DNA from: Bog-159 sp963843255
GTDB lineage: Bacteria; Acidobacteriota; Terriglobia; Bryobacterales; Bryobacteraceae
DNA length: 64,000 nt
NCBI GenBank assembly: GCA_963843255.1
Contig: CAWJJQ010000002.1
Coordinates: 806,001 to 870,000, forward strand
Direction: 5' to 3'
Shown: positions 36,720 to 45,995 of the stretch, piece after piece
Numbering within the stretch: position 1 is the stretch's first letter
Layout: each line of letters opens with the position of its first letter
Made by a program: the position numbers and the translations under genes
The notes under the pieces: generated by a model
What the model was told of the DNA's origin: nothing
The model's database searches: none
Seen by the model: only the letters and a program-made list of their open reading frames with translations

Positions 36720-38795
36720 CTACGGCGTGGTGGCCGACACCGCCGCTGACATGGGGGAAACATCGCCCTCGGCGTCGACCTCCTCCACTGCATAATAGTA
36801 TTTAGTCGAAGGGCTGAGCGGGTAGTCGGTGAACGTGGTGCTCGTGCGGTTGGTCAACTGCGTGAGGTTCGAGGGCGAGGTTCCGCGGAAGATGTGATAG
36901 GCGACCACAGGCATGCCGCTGCCGCCGGCAGCCCAGGTCAGATTGATCTCCTCAGACGACTGGGCCTTCGCCGAAACATTCACTGGAGCCTTAGGAGGCA
37001 CCATCGTTGTGGCGGATACAACCTGGGACATGGCGGAAACATTGCCATCGGTATCCACGGCCTCGACGCCGAAATAATAGGTGGTCCCCGGCGTCAACGG
37101 ATAGTTGCCCCACTTGGTGGTTGTGTTCTGCGTGCCTACCTTCACCAGGTTGCCCGCGGACGTACCACGGAAAATGAAGTAACCTCCGATCGCGATCTTG
37201 TCTGTCGAAGGCGTCCACGTCAGGTTAATTTGCTGCGTGGAAACTACGTTCGGGATCAGGTTGCCCGGCGGGGTGGGAGGCACATTGCTAAAAGTGGTGA
37301 CGTGGATCACCGCTGAGGACGGCGATACATTGCCGCCCAGATCGAATGCTTCTATGGCGTAGGAATAAGTGGTTCCATCCGTCAGCCCCGCATCCTGGTA
37401 GAACGCCGCCGCCGTCGACCCTATCCGCACTCCGTTCCGGTACACGTAGTAGCCGGCCACTCCCACGTTGTCCGTGGACCCAGTCCAAGTGAGGTACGAA
37501 GTTGTGGGCTGCCCGGACGAGCCAGCGAGATTGCCGGGGGTGGTGGGCGGCGTGTGGTCGGGAGTCGAAAGATTCGCGCTGTAGTAGCTCATCGCCGTGC
37601 TGGTGAAGATGGCGCTCTGCATGTTTGAGGCTGCCTGGTCATCTTCCTGCGTGAGAGCGTCGGCGGGGAGCAGATTCTCCGTGGAAGGACCGTAGGTCAT
37701 GTAGTTGGAATAGTATTGGGTCTCAAAGGGTGCGATATAGATCATATGGGTATAGCTACCCAGGCTCGCCATGGTCTGGAGGAAAAACACATCCAGAGGC
37801 GCCCAGAAACTGAAGATATTGCGCGCCTCGGTTTCGCTGTAGATGAGCGTCAATAACTCGTTATCCCGGATCTTGTGCAGCCAGCATTCGCTCATGGCCA
37901 GCGGTTTGCCGGCGGCAGCGGCGGTGTTTGCGATGGTCAAGGCGTTGGGCAGGAAGTTGTAGTTTACCGGATAGATGTGCACGTCTATGTAATCCACGGG
38001 CTGCGCCACGAAATTCTGGATGAAGCTGTTGAAGTTTTTCAGCCAGGAGCCTACGCCCGCCCCGACTTTCATGCCCGGCACGCCGGCCTGCTTCACGCTG
38101 GCCAGTAGCCCGGTCAGTTCGGAGCCGGCCCCAGTAGGCGTGTTGACCTCGGTCTGCCCGGTATTCAGGGCCTCCGTGTCCGGTTCCTGTAGCACCACCA
38201 GATAATCTGGTTGCATGGTTTGGGCCACCGTGAGCGCCATCTGGGCACGCGCCTGTTGATACTGCGTCCAGTTCAGCGTGGTGTTGAACGCGGCGGTGTT
38301 CCAGCCGGCGATGACATCGTTGGCGGTGCACTCCAGCGTGTCGTTTTGAACGACGAGCTTCAAGCCGGCGGCCCGCACCGTAGCGGCCACTTGTTGATAA
38401 AAGCCGACAAACTGGCTATAAGACTGTCCCTGGCTGGTCAGAAACGGCTCGTACAGAATCGGGAAGCCCACTTCGACCAAGACCGCCTTGGCGCCCAAGG
38501 CCTTGATCTGCTGTACCTGAAGCTGAACCGTGGGTAGGGAATTCAGCAACGCCGGACCTGCGTTGCCGTCGGCATCCGTAAGAGTTCCCGTAGCCAAGCC
38601 TTGATACGCCGGCTGCTTGCCGAGGGTGGTGTTGAACGTGGTGAGGTAGTTGTCGAGCGTGGTGTACAGATCCTGGAATGTGCTCGGAACAGCGGGAGCA
38701 CTGGCGCCACGCGCCGGTGAGACTGCCAATTGCACAATGCAATACAAACAGAATACAAGTCTTAAGAGGGAGATAGGGCGAATAAAGGGATTCAT
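36720..38795 (-). CDS. Secreted clan-A glycosidase-like protein with three FN3 domains
   Basis: 691 aa, signal peptide (LLRLVFCLYCIVQLAVSPARG). The N-terminal ~400 residues look like a TIM-barrel glycoside hydrolase: VVLQEPDTEA and AMSECWLHK contain glutamates at positions expected for the acid/base and nucleophile of clan GH-A enzymes, with DYIDVHIYPVNY between them. Three fibronectin type III domains follow (PGNLAGSSGQ, PPTPPGNLIPN, PKAPVNVSAKA), each ending in the usual Y-x-V-x-A-D strand. Family assignment by search would be required. It is a single gene, divergent from the hydrolase at 39117. Confidence 0.7.
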   Translation of the reverse strand: MNPFIRPISLLRLVFCLYCIVQLAVSPARGASAPAVPSTFQDLYTTLDNYLTTFNTTLGKQPAYQGLATGTLTDADGNAGPALLNSLPTVQLQVQQIKALGAKAVLVEVGFPILYEPFLTSQGQSYSQFVGFYQQVAATVRAAGLKLVVQNDTLECTANDVIAGWNTAAFNTTLNWTQYQQARAQMALTVAQTMQPDYLVVLQEPDTEALNTGQTEVNTPTGAGSELTGLLASVKQAGVPGMKVGAGVGSWLKNFNSFIQNFVAQPVDYIDVHIYPVNYNFLPNALTIANTAAAAGKPLAMSECWLHKIRDNELLTLIYSETEARNIFSFWAPLDVFFLQTMASLGSYTHMIYIAPFETQYYSNYMTYGPSTENLLPADALTQEDDQAASNMQSAIFTSTAMSYYSANLSTPDHTPPTTPGNLAGSSGQPTTSYLTWTGSTDNVGVAGYYVYRNGVRIGSTAAAFYQDAGLTDGTTYSYAIEAFDLGGNVSPSSAVIHVTTFSNVPPTPPGNLIPNVVSTQQINLTWTPSTDKIAIGGYFIFRGTSAGNLVKVGTQNTTTKWGNYPLTPGTTYYFGVEAVDTDGNVSAMSQVVSATTMVPPKAPVNVSAKAQSSEEINLTWAAGGSGMPVVAYHIFRGTSPSNLTQLTNRTSTTFTDYPLSPSTKYYYAVEEVDAEGDVSPMSAAVSATTP

Positions 38796-38931
38796 AAAAT
38801 TAATAGTGGTTCCGACGTGGAACGGGACTTACTGAAATTGGTTACTGTGCGATGGGCACACCGATAGCTATAGCCACCGCGAACACGATTTCCTGTATGA
38901 GCGCGTACAACGTGCAATCGGGTTACCATTC

Positions 38932-38949
38932 GAGTTAACTCAAGTTAAC
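38932..38949. promoter_or_regulatory. Tandem AGTTAAC sites before the alpha/beta hydrolase gene
   Basis: GAGTTAACTC is a perfect palindrome; AGTTAAC recurs ten bases later (38943-38949), on the same helical face. It lies about 170 bases before the hydrolase start in the divergent region. Candidate regulator site; no regulator identified. Confidence 0.35.
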
Positions 38950-39116
38950 CAATGTTATCAGTGGCTTGCGGTTAAGCCCGCCATGCGTTGCGACAGAGTG
39001 CCAAATATTACCTTGGAGATATTACATCGCCCCTTAGAGCAACTCAACCCGGATCGGGAATTTTTCAGGTCCTATCAGATCCACGGCCGGCCCACGAGTC
39101 CCAGGAACCCTACTGT

Positions 39117-40427
39117 ATGAGGCGCGAACTCACGCAGTTTGCGGACCGTAGTACAGACATGATCGTGCGCTGGCGCTGGCGTTACCAACTTGTAATCTTG
39201 ATGACGGCCCTGTCCGTCCACGCGGCCGGCCAGAGCAGGCCCGGCGCTCTCCCAAAGCCGACGGGGAAGTTTAGCATTGGACGTGTCACCCTCCATTGGG
39301 TGGATCGGTCGCGCATTGAGCCGCTGGCGCCGGATCACCAAAACCGGGAACTGATGGTGGATGTCTGGTATCCCGCCGAACCCTCAGTGGGCGCCGCGGC
39401 GGAGTACCTGGATGTCGCGGCATTTGAGCGCACTCTGGGTGCGGACGGATTTCGCGCGCAATTTGGCGCGGCTTACGACATCGTGAGCCGCGGGGCCGTG
39501 CGAACCGGCGCGCTAATTGGTGCACCATTTGCCGCGGCGGCCGAACGCGCTCCGATCCTGATCTTCTCGCCTGGAGGCGGCATGGTGCGGGAAGTCTACA
39601 CGGCGCAACTTGAAGATCTGGCCAGCCACGGTTACGTGGTGGCCGCGATCTCCCATCCGTATGACGCGATCGTTACAGTTTTCCCCGATGGACGCACGAT
39701 TGGCTACGACAGCAAACGCTGGCCGCAGGTACCGTCATTTGAAGGCGAGCCGAACCTCAATCAATTGGAATGGCACGCAGCTGATGTGTGCTTCGCGTTG
39801 GACGAACTCAGCCGCGCAAACCAGGCAGGCCCTTCAAAACTGCCATTTGCCGGGCATCTCGACCTGGCGCGAGCCGGCGCATTCGGTCATTCATTTGGCG
39901 GAATGGCAGCCGCGCATGCCTGCCAAAAAGACCAGCGTTTGAGCGCGTGCCTGGATCAGGACGGCGAAGCCGGCATGCGGCCTTTCTACCTGGACCCGCG
40001 CGGCTGGGGCATGGACCAGGCGTTTATGCTGCTGGCGCGCGCGGCGCCAAAAGGGCCTGTGCCGGATGAAGAGTTGGCAAAAATGAAAGTCACGCGGCGG
40101 CAGGCCGAGGAAATCCTCGCCAGGCTCCACGCTTACCAGGACCGCGTGCTCCGAAGCACCGGAAGGGGAAGTTACCGCGTGGTGCTCGAAAGCAAGACGA
40201 CCACCCATATGGACTTCAGCGACTTGCCGGCGCTCGGCGCGCGGGATGCCACAGAGGCGGAAACCCGATGGCACACTCTCGAAGTGATACGGACCTACAC
40301 GCGGGGCTTCTTCGACAAATATGTTCGCGGCGCGTCTGCTCCGTTTCTTGCAGCTAAGCCCGCAGCTCAAGTGGTCCAGTCAGTAGAGAAATTTCCGCCA
40401 GCCACACCGTCATGCGGCCGGCGTTGA
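39117..40427 (+). CDS. Exported alpha/beta hydrolase, PAF-acetylhydrolase/dienelactone type
   Basis: 436 aa from the ATG at 39117 (AGGAA nine bases upstream); ATG 39159 is an alternative that gives a compact signal peptide (VILMTALSVHAAG). The fold has an oxyanion segment LIFSPGGGMV, the nucleophile elbow GAFGHSFGGMA with the catalytic serine, and a histidine in TTHMDFSDLP near the end. An aspartate in the CLDQDGEAG region may complete the triad. Similar proteins are annotated as platelet-activating-factor acetylhydrolase-like. The substrate is unknown. It is convergent with the DUF4157 gene. Confidence 0.8.
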   Translation: MRRELTQFADRSTDMIVRWRWRYQLVILMTALSVHAAGQSRPGALPKPTGKFSIGRVTLHWVDRSRIEPLAPDHQNRELMVDVWYPAEPSVGAAAEYLDVAAFERTLGADGFRAQFGAAYDIVSRGAVRTGALIGAPFAAAAERAPILIFSPGGGMVREVYTAQLEDLASHGYVVAAISHPYDAIVTVFPDGRTIGYDSKRWPQVPSFEGEPNLNQLEWHAADVCFALDELSRANQAGPSKLPFAGHLDLARAGAFGHSFGGMAAAHACQKDQRLSACLDQDGEAGMRPFYLDPRGWGMDQAFMLLARAAPKGPVPDEELAKMKVTRRQAEEILARLHAYQDRVLRSTGRGSYRVVLESKTTTHMDFSDLPALGARDATEAETRWHTLEVIRTYTRGFFDKYVRGASAPFLAAKPAAQVVQSVEKFPPATPSCGRR

Positions 40428-40459
40428 CAGGTAGTTACGCGCCGGGACAGGCGCCCCAA

Positions 40460-41257
40460 TCAGAGCTTTCCTTTGGCTAGCTTATAGCTCGTGAACTGGG
40501 CGATTTCCAGGGCCCAGATCGTTTCTCTGCCGATACGTTGTTCGACTCCGGAGACTTCGGCAAACAGGCGTCCGGTGCGCCCGTTAACATCGTGCAGAAG
40601 GGTCGCGACATTCTCCACCAGCCAGCATTGACAGGACGGGCAGATTTGCGCGTCCACTTTGAATTTGACGTCTACGCGGTCGTTGGGAAAGCTACCGCCG
40701 GCTTTGGTCACAAACGCCCGCACCGCGCTCCAGGCCTCCTTCCAGGCGCGCCTTTCCGCGTGGTCGCCGGCATCCTGTACTTTGCCGGTCTGCATCACGT
40801 TCTCGCCGTCGCCAAACGGGCCCGACCAAACGGCTTGAGTCGAGAATTTCGCGTACACTTCAGCCACCACCATCTGGATCACCGTGGTTGCCGGATGTGA
40901 GCCAGGCTGCTTTCCGCGGCGAACGATGCGTTTCCTGCCGGCGAGCACCTGGCGCGCGGTCCACTCCGCTTCATCTTCGAGCGCGGCGTCGTTTACCACA
41001 TGCGGTCCCGGCCCCGGCGGGCTTTGAACCTCGCCAGCGCCCTGTTGCAGTACGTGGCACAATTCGTGCACCAGCAGATGCATGCCGGCCGGCGTGTCGG
41101 GCGCATACGTCCCCGGAGCGAAGAAGATATCGGAACCCATGGTGAAAGCGGCGGCTCCCAGCCGCGGCGGTGCGGTCCCGATGTGAATTCGCACTCCCGA
41201 AAAATCCGCGCCGAGGATTCGTTCCAAGTCCCGTCTTGGCGCCTTTCGCAGCCCCAT
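40460..41257 (-). CDS. DUF4157 (eCIS core) protein with C-terminal deaminase-like domain
   Basis: 265 aa. Residues 1-~75 are the DUF4157 domain: DFSGVRIHIG, AAAFTMGSDIFFAPG, and the zinc motif HELCH at 64-68, with DEAEWTA near residue 98. This domain is typical of cargo proteins of extracellular contractile injection systems. After the VIQM junction the C-terminal ~130 residues contain H166-A-E168 and C206-P-S-C209, the zinc signature of the cytidine-deaminase superfamily, in a fold seen among secreted deaminase toxins. ATG 41257 has GGAGG nine bases upstream. It is 75 bases downstream of a secreted NHL-repeat protein and has no obvious immunity gene next to it. No contractile-injection genes are in the window. 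Confidence 0.75.
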   Translation of the reverse strand: MGLRKAPRRDLERILGADFSGVRIHIGTAPPRLGAAAFTMGSDIFFAPGTYAPDTPAGMHLLVHELCHVLQQGAGEVQSPPGPGPHVVNDAALEDEAEWTARQVLAGRKRIVRRGKQPGSHPATTVIQMVVAEVYAKFSTQAVWSGPFGDGENVMQTGKVQDAGDHAERRAWKEAWSAVRAFVTKAGGSFPNDRVDVKFKVDAQICPSCQCWLVENVATLLHDVNGRTGRLFAEVSGVEQRIGRETIWALEIAQFTSYKLAKGKL

Positions 41258-41332
41258 CGCCGATTGCCTCCAGACCGTTCAGTATACGGCAAAAGCGGGC
41301 AACCTACGCCGTGCGAGTGCCCGCACCGGAGC

Positions 41333-43888
41333 TTAGCTGGAGGGTCCGGCTTCGCCTGAGACAGGCACTGTGTCCTTGCTGCCTGAGCTTTCCGTAAGTG
41401 TCAATGTGCTGGTGAATGTTCCGTTAGCAACCGGCCGGAAAATCACATCGATGGTACAGGTGGCACCCGCGGTCAGGACGGAAGGGCACCGGTTGTACTC
41501 GGTCAAAGAGGCATCGCCGCTCATCGCGATTCCCGCAATGCCCACGGACGCGCCGCTGGTATTGGTAACCGTGACCTTCTGGACGGGGTTGTCGCCGATA
41601 ATATAGCCGGTGAATATCACTGGGGAAGGCGCCAGGCTCAACGCACCCGGAAGGCTCGCGGTCGAGCCCGTTCCGGTGAGCGAAACGGTGCGCGCGCCCG
41701 TCGATAGATTAACGGCCAGGGCACCCGTGCGAGTTCCCTTGGCGGTGGGCGTAAACGTCACGGTGACGGTGCAACTCTTGCCGGCCGCTAGCGAGGCTTT
41801 GCAAGTCGTGGTTTCGGCGAAATCTCCGGTTACCGTAACCCCACTGTTCGAAACAGCCGAGTTGCCGGTGTTGGAAATGGTAACTTTTTGGCCGGCACCG
41901 GTGCTATGGACCAGTTCGAGCGGGAACAGAAGCGCAGCCGGGGATACCGTCACGGTGGGCGCCACGGTACTGCCGATGCCGGTGAGGGCCACGCTCTGCG
42001 AACCGGCATTGCCGCTGATGCTCAAGGTGCCGGTGGCGGATCCGGTGGCAGCCGGAGTGAACCAGACCTGAATGGTGCAAGCGTTGCCTGGAACGATGGC
42101 AACCGTGCAGTTGTTCGTCTGAGAGAACGGAGCGGCGGTCGTTACCGTGCTGACTTGCATGGGACCGGTGCCGGTGTTCAGTACAACCACGCTTTGGGAC
42201 GGACTCACCGTATTGAGGACCTGGCCCGGAAAGGCAAGACTCCCCGGAACCACGTATGCTGCGGGATGCGTCGCGAAGCCAGAGAGTGTCACCACCTGCT
42301 TCGCGCCCAAGTTGGCGGAGTTATCCGAGAATGTCAGCAACCCGTTCGCCTGACCGATGACCGAGGGCGCGAACGAAACATATGCCGTGCAACTCGACCC
42401 CGCAATGAGGAAACTGGCACAACTCGTGGTATCGACAAAGCCGTTGTTCGCCGTGATGCTCGCGAAATCCAGCGGGCTGCCGCCGAAGTTGTTGATCGTT
42501 ACCGTTTGGGAAGCGCTCGATGTGTTGATGTTCTGGTTCGCGTAGGAAAGGGCGCCGGTGGAGACGGTGATAGCTGGCGGAACCGGGCTCGGAATCGGTA
42601 CGGGCGTCACGCCAAATACGTACGACGGGCCGATTGGGCCAATCGCGCCTGAGGAGAAGAGTACCCCTGCCATTCCGTCGACCAATCTCACGCCACCGCC
42701 GCCTGCGTAAATAGTTCCTTTGGAATCGACAGCGATGCTGTTCAGCCCGTTCGAGCCCACGTATACATAGGTCCAGTTCGTGCCGGTCATGTCGTCCACC
42801 CGTACCACGGCCGGCTGATAGGCCTCATTGTCGGCGATATAGATCTTGCCGGCGGCATCGATGGCCACCGCCACGGGAGACTGTAGCAAATAGACCTGGC
42901 CGTTGATGTTGGGCGACTGCGTCAGGGTGGTCCAATTGGTGCCGTTCATATCGTCGATACGGACCAGCCGCAAATTGCCGGTGTCGGGAATGTAGATGCG
43001 GCCTGCAGAGTCGACCGCGATGGTGGCCAGATATTGCGCAAACTGGCCCACACCGGAACCGGCGCTGCCGTAGGCGGCCCAGTTCGTCCCATTCATATCG
43101 TCGATGCGGACCACGCGCGAATTACCCGAATCCATCACATAGATCTTGCCATTGGAATCCACAGCCACTCCGGAAGGGTCGTAGAACTGCCCCTGGCCGG
43201 AGCCGCAGGTACCGCCGTAAGCCGCCCAGTTGGCTCCGGTCATGTTGTCGATGCGGACGATGCGGCAATTGTAAGCGTCGGCGATGTAGATCCTGCCGGC
43301 GGAATCGAGGGCCGTGCCATAGGCGCCATAAAACTGGCCTGCGCCGCCGCCATACCCGCCATACGAGATCTGGTTTGTGCCCATCAGGTCGTCGGAGCGG
43401 TGAAGTTGCTCGCTATCGGTGTAATAGAACGGTGAGTACGCAGAGTTGTAGACGGTTAGTCCGCTTGCCGCGGCGCCATTTGTGCCGAATCCCTGGTAGG
43501 TTACACCGGTGATGGCTTGGGCCAGGCCGTTTACCGTCGATGTACCCTGGAAATAGCCGGTGAAAGTATAGCCGCATGTGACGTGTCCGCCCTTGCCGCC
43601 ACCCGAACAACTCTCGACGAAAGCTCCGGAAGTGAACGTGGCGCTCATGCTGGCGGTTCCGTCTGTCGAGAGAAAGGCGAGCACGCCGCCTGAACAGCTG
43701 GTGGGATTAGCAGTGGCGCAACTCATGGTCACAGTTCCGGCAGGCGAAGACACACTCGAACTGATGGAAAATCCGGACCCTGCCGACGTGCCGCCTCCGG
43801 AATTTGCGAAACTACCCTGATCAGCGTGCGCAAGGGAAGTCAGCATGGTCGAAACAGCAAGAAGAGATATCGCGTTGAATTTTGTCAA
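41333..43888 (-). CDS. Secreted NHL-repeat and choice-of-anchor D protein
   Basis: 851 aa; TTG start at 43888 (GGGGGA eight bases upstream) giving a signal peptide ending LAHA. Residues ~25-140 are a Ser/Gly-rich beta domain with paired cysteines. Residues ~150-430 are NHL beta-propeller repeats of the form SAGRIYIADAYNCRIVRIDNM. Residues ~440-850 are four to five ~100-aa immunoglobulin-like (choice-of-anchor D / ASPM-SPD-2-Hydin) modules, each with a cysteine pair (FAETTTCKASLAAGKSC). Probably extracellular; no catalytic motif. It is followed on the same strand by the DUF4157 gene. Confidence 0.85.
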   Translation of the reverse strand: MTKFNAISLLAVSTMLTSLAHADQGSFANSGGGTSAGSGFSISSSVSSPAGTVTMSCATANPTSCSGGVLAFLSTDGTASMSATFTSGAFVESCSGGGKGGHVTCGYTFTGYFQGTSTVNGLAQAITGVTYQGFGTNGAAASGLTVYNSAYSPFYYTDSEQLHRSDDLMGTNQISYGGYGGGAGQFYGAYGTALDSAGRIYIADAYNCRIVRIDNMTGANWAAYGGTCGSGQGQFYDPSGVAVDSNGKIYVMDSGNSRVVRIDDMNGTNWAAYGSAGSGVGQFAQYLATIAVDSAGRIYIPDTGNLRLVRIDDMNGTNWTTLTQSPNINGQVYLLQSPVAVAIDAAGKIYIADNEAYQPAVVRVDDMTGTNWTYVYVGSNGLNSIAVDSKGTIYAGGGGVRLVDGMAGVLFSSGAIGPIGPSYVFGVTPVPIPSPVPPAITVSTGALSYANQNINTSSASQTVTINNFGGSPLDFASITANNGFVDTTSCASFLIAGSSCTAYVSFAPSVIGQANGLLTFSDNSANLGAKQVVTLSGFATHPAAYVVPGSLAFPGQVLNTVSPSQSVVVLNTGTGPMQVSTVTTAAPFSQTNNCTVAIVPGNACTIQVWFTPAATGSATGTLSISGNAGSQSVALTGIGSTVAPTVTVSPAALLFPLELVHSTGAGQKVTISNTGNSAVSNSGVTVTGDFAETTTCKASLAAGKSCTVTVTFTPTAKGTRTGALAVNLSTGARTVSLTGTGSTASLPGALSLAPSPVIFTGYIIGDNPVQKVTVTNTSGASVGIAGIAMSGDASLTEYNRCPSVLTAGATCTIDVIFRPVANGTFTSTLTLTESSGSKDTVPVSGEAGPSS

Positions 43889-44231
43889 GTGGTTCCCCCG
43901 TGCGCAGTTTCCGTGAATCCTGCGGAGATTGAGCTAGTGTACCTCACTCAGTTCACTTAGTCACTGAGTTATGTATCTGATGAGGACAGAATCGTCTGTT
44001 GAGTGACAACGCCCCAGCAATTTAATTGCAAGTCCCGAGAACTACTATCCTATGGTGGTTTTGATCGCGCAACCCATTGCAGTTATTGAACAGACAGCAC
44101 TGGATCGCCAGGTTGGAGTGAGAGCGCTCTGAGAGCTGCGGGAAGAATTGACCGTTAGCACCACGAAAAATCTACTCTTGCGAGATAGATACTAGTAGTT
44201 ATTAAGTCGCGTACCAGTACCACACGAACGT
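43889..44231. other. Intergenic region with three direct repeats upstream of the NHL gene
   Basis: 343 bases without a gene. Reading the minus strand, 43969-43944 holds three copies of CTNAGTGA spaced eight to nine bases apart (ACTCAGTGA, CTAAGTGA, ACTGAGTGA), followed by TACACT (43939-43934). This looks like a regulator-binding array in the promoter of the NHL gene. The rest shows nothing I recognise. Confidence 0.45.
43944..43969 (-). promoter_or_regulatory. Triple CTNAGTGA direct-repeat array
   Basis: Three tandem CTNAGTGA copies just before a TACACT -10-like hexamer, 50-80 bases upstream of the NHL-protein start codon. The first and last copies also form a 7-bp inverted repeat. Confidence 0.45.
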
Positions 44232-45215
44232 TCACTTCAATTGCAGCGCTGGCAGCAGGACCACTCGCCCAGACTGTCCCTGGACGACCAGTTGATACGC
44301 TTCGGGAGCCGCGGAGAGGGGCAGCACCCGGCTGACTAAGGGCGGAAAAAATGCGCCGCTGTCAAAACCCGGCGCCAATTCCCTTAACGTCCGGGCCGAT
44401 TGAGTGAGATCACGGTGCAGGGTATTGACGCCGAATAGCTGGGATTCATTGCGATAGAAATCGATCAGGTCGAAGCTTACGCGACGTTCTTTTCCGGCGG
44501 TAATCTCGATCAGTCGGCCGCGAGGGGCGAGCAGTTTCAGGGCTGTCTCTAACATCGGCCCACCTGCCACGTCGAGAACGAGGTCCGCGCCGCGGCCAGC
44601 GGTAAATGACCGAACTCCGGTGGAGACATCCTCTTTCGCCGGCTCGATCCTGAGATCGGCCACTTTTTCGGCAGCCGACCCGGCGGGTAGGGGATGCCGG
44701 CTGATGGCGACGGCCCTCGCCCCGAGATATTTGCCAATTTGAATCGCGGCGCCGCCAACACCGCCACCGGCTCCGATCACCACCAATGTCTCTCCCGGTG
44801 AGAGGCCGCCGTATTCCGCAACCCCAATCCAGGCAGTGATAAATGTTACCCCCGAGCTGGCGGCGGACTCGTGCGAAAGGCGATCTGGCTTGCGCACCAG
44901 GCTGGCAACGGGCACTTCGATGGATTCAGCGTGCGTACCGTCCCGGGTGAAGCCCACATCACCGCCCGTCCCCCAGACGGGCTGGCCAACCCATTCGGCG
45001 GGACCGTCGATCACCACGCCTGAGTAATCCCGGCCGGGAATGCGCGGCAAGGTAGTATGCGCCATCGCCCCAAGAACGTTCTTCACATCGCTCGGATTGA
45101 CGGACGCGGCTTCAATCCGGACCACGGCCGTTGTCGCGGTGGCTTGAGGATCTGGCCGGTTAGTGAGCCGAAGCTGGGACAGGTCTCCAAATTGATGAAA
45201 TTCGATGGCTCGCAT
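44232..45215 (-). CDS. Zinc-less MDR reductase (quinone oxidoreductase / trans-ER type)
   Basis: 327 aa medium-chain dehydrogenase/reductase. The N-terminal GroES-like domain lacks the zinc-ligand GHE (it reads GRDYSGVV), and the Rossmann loop is IGAGGGVGGAAIQIGK, as in NADPH-quinone reductases and polyketide enoyl reductases. It lies 74 bases after the phosphopantetheinyl transferase, on the same strand as the megasynthase locus. The megasynthase has no enoyl reductase domain, so a trans-acting ER role is reasonable, but a general quinone or aldehyde reductase is equally compatible. ATG at 45215. Confidence 0.85.
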   Translation of the reverse strand: MRAIEFHQFGDLSQLRLTNRPDPQATATTAVVRIEAASVNPSDVKNVLGAMAHTTLPRIPGRDYSGVVIDGPAEWVGQPVWGTGGDVGFTRDGTHAESIEVPVASLVRKPDRLSHESAASSGVTFITAWIGVAEYGGLSPGETLVVIGAGGGVGGAAIQIGKYLGARAVAISRHPLPAGSAAEKVADLRIEPAKEDVSTGVRSFTAGRGADLVLDVAGGPMLETALKLLAPRGRLIEITAGKERRVSFDLIDFYRNESQLFGVNTLHRDLTQSARTLRELAPGFDSGAFFPPLVSRVLPLSAAPEAYQLVVQGQSGRVVLLPALQLK

Positions 45216-45289
45216 GGTCCGTAAGCTTTATCTATCTATATCGCTGATTATCGCTTACCAGGCGGGCTAATAGACCTGTCACCAGGAGT

Positions 45290-45991
45290 TCACGTGCGGT
45301 CGAGGTGCAGGGCCAATGGAAGGTCCGGAGGCGGAGAGGAAACCAGGGTGCGGATTAGACGGCCAGACTGCTGCCACCAACCCTCGAATAACCGCTCCTC
45401 ATCACAATGCGCTTCTAGAGGAGCCCATTCGTCACTCTGCAATTGCCAGGCCCGGCCAAGCGCGATGGCGACCCGCCGCGTGTCCCAGCGGAGTCCCACA
45501 CCGAGAGCCTTCAGGGCGCTCTCTTTTGCGCTCCAGAGCAACGCCAGAATGCGCGCACGTTCCGCCGCGGCAACTTCCGCTATGAGAACCTGTTCGCGGG
45601 CTGTGAAATAGTCCGAGGCAAAAGAGGCGCTGCGCGGTTCAATTACTTCAATGTCACAGCCTAAAGCCGTTGCGGATTGCGCTACGGCGCAAATACCGCG
45701 GCCGGCGCGGTGACTCAGCGATATGCCCAGCGCCAAAGGACGCTCCGCCAGCCAGAATTCGGGCGCACCGGAGCGGGCCGCACGTACTTCAATTCTGGCG
45801 AGCGTGGGAGGGGTCGGGGGCAACCTCAGGAAAGCGATCAGCGCGCGCTTGGCAGTCCAGCGGCCGAGCCGCCAATCCGCGCGCCGCTTCGCGAAGCGCA
45901 TACTCCTCAGCCGCGCCGCTTCAGCTGGTCCCAGCCAGCTATCGTCGGCAGGCACATCCGCCTGGTCTTGTTCCAGCCAGTAAACGTCCAT
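45290..45991 (-). CDS. 4'-Phosphopantetheinyl transferase, Sfp/Gsp type
   Basis: 233 aa. Contains the three family motifs: ISLSHRAG (CoA-binding), ALGCDIEVIE with the magnesium-binding aspartate and glutamate, and the catalytic helix WSAKESALKALGVG. It transfers phosphopantetheine from CoA to carrier-protein domains. It begins four bases after the stop of the 2803-aa megasynthase, whose four ACP domains are the obvious targets. Those ACPs carry threonine at the usual serine position, so the specificity of this enzyme would be unusual if it modifies them. Length is normal for Sfp-type enzymes. Confidence 0.92.
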   Translation of the reverse strand: MDVYWLEQDQADVPADDSWLGPAEAARLRSMRFAKRRADWRLGRWTAKRALIAFLRLPPTPPTLARIEVRAARSGAPEFWLAERPLALGISLSHRAGRGICAVAQSATALGCDIEVIEPRSASFASDYFTAREQVLIAEVAAAERARILALLWSAKESALKALGVGLRWDTRRVAIALGRAWQLQSDEWAPLEAHCDEERLFEGWWQQSGRLIRTLVSSPPPDLPLALHLDRT

Positions 45992-45995
45992 GGCG

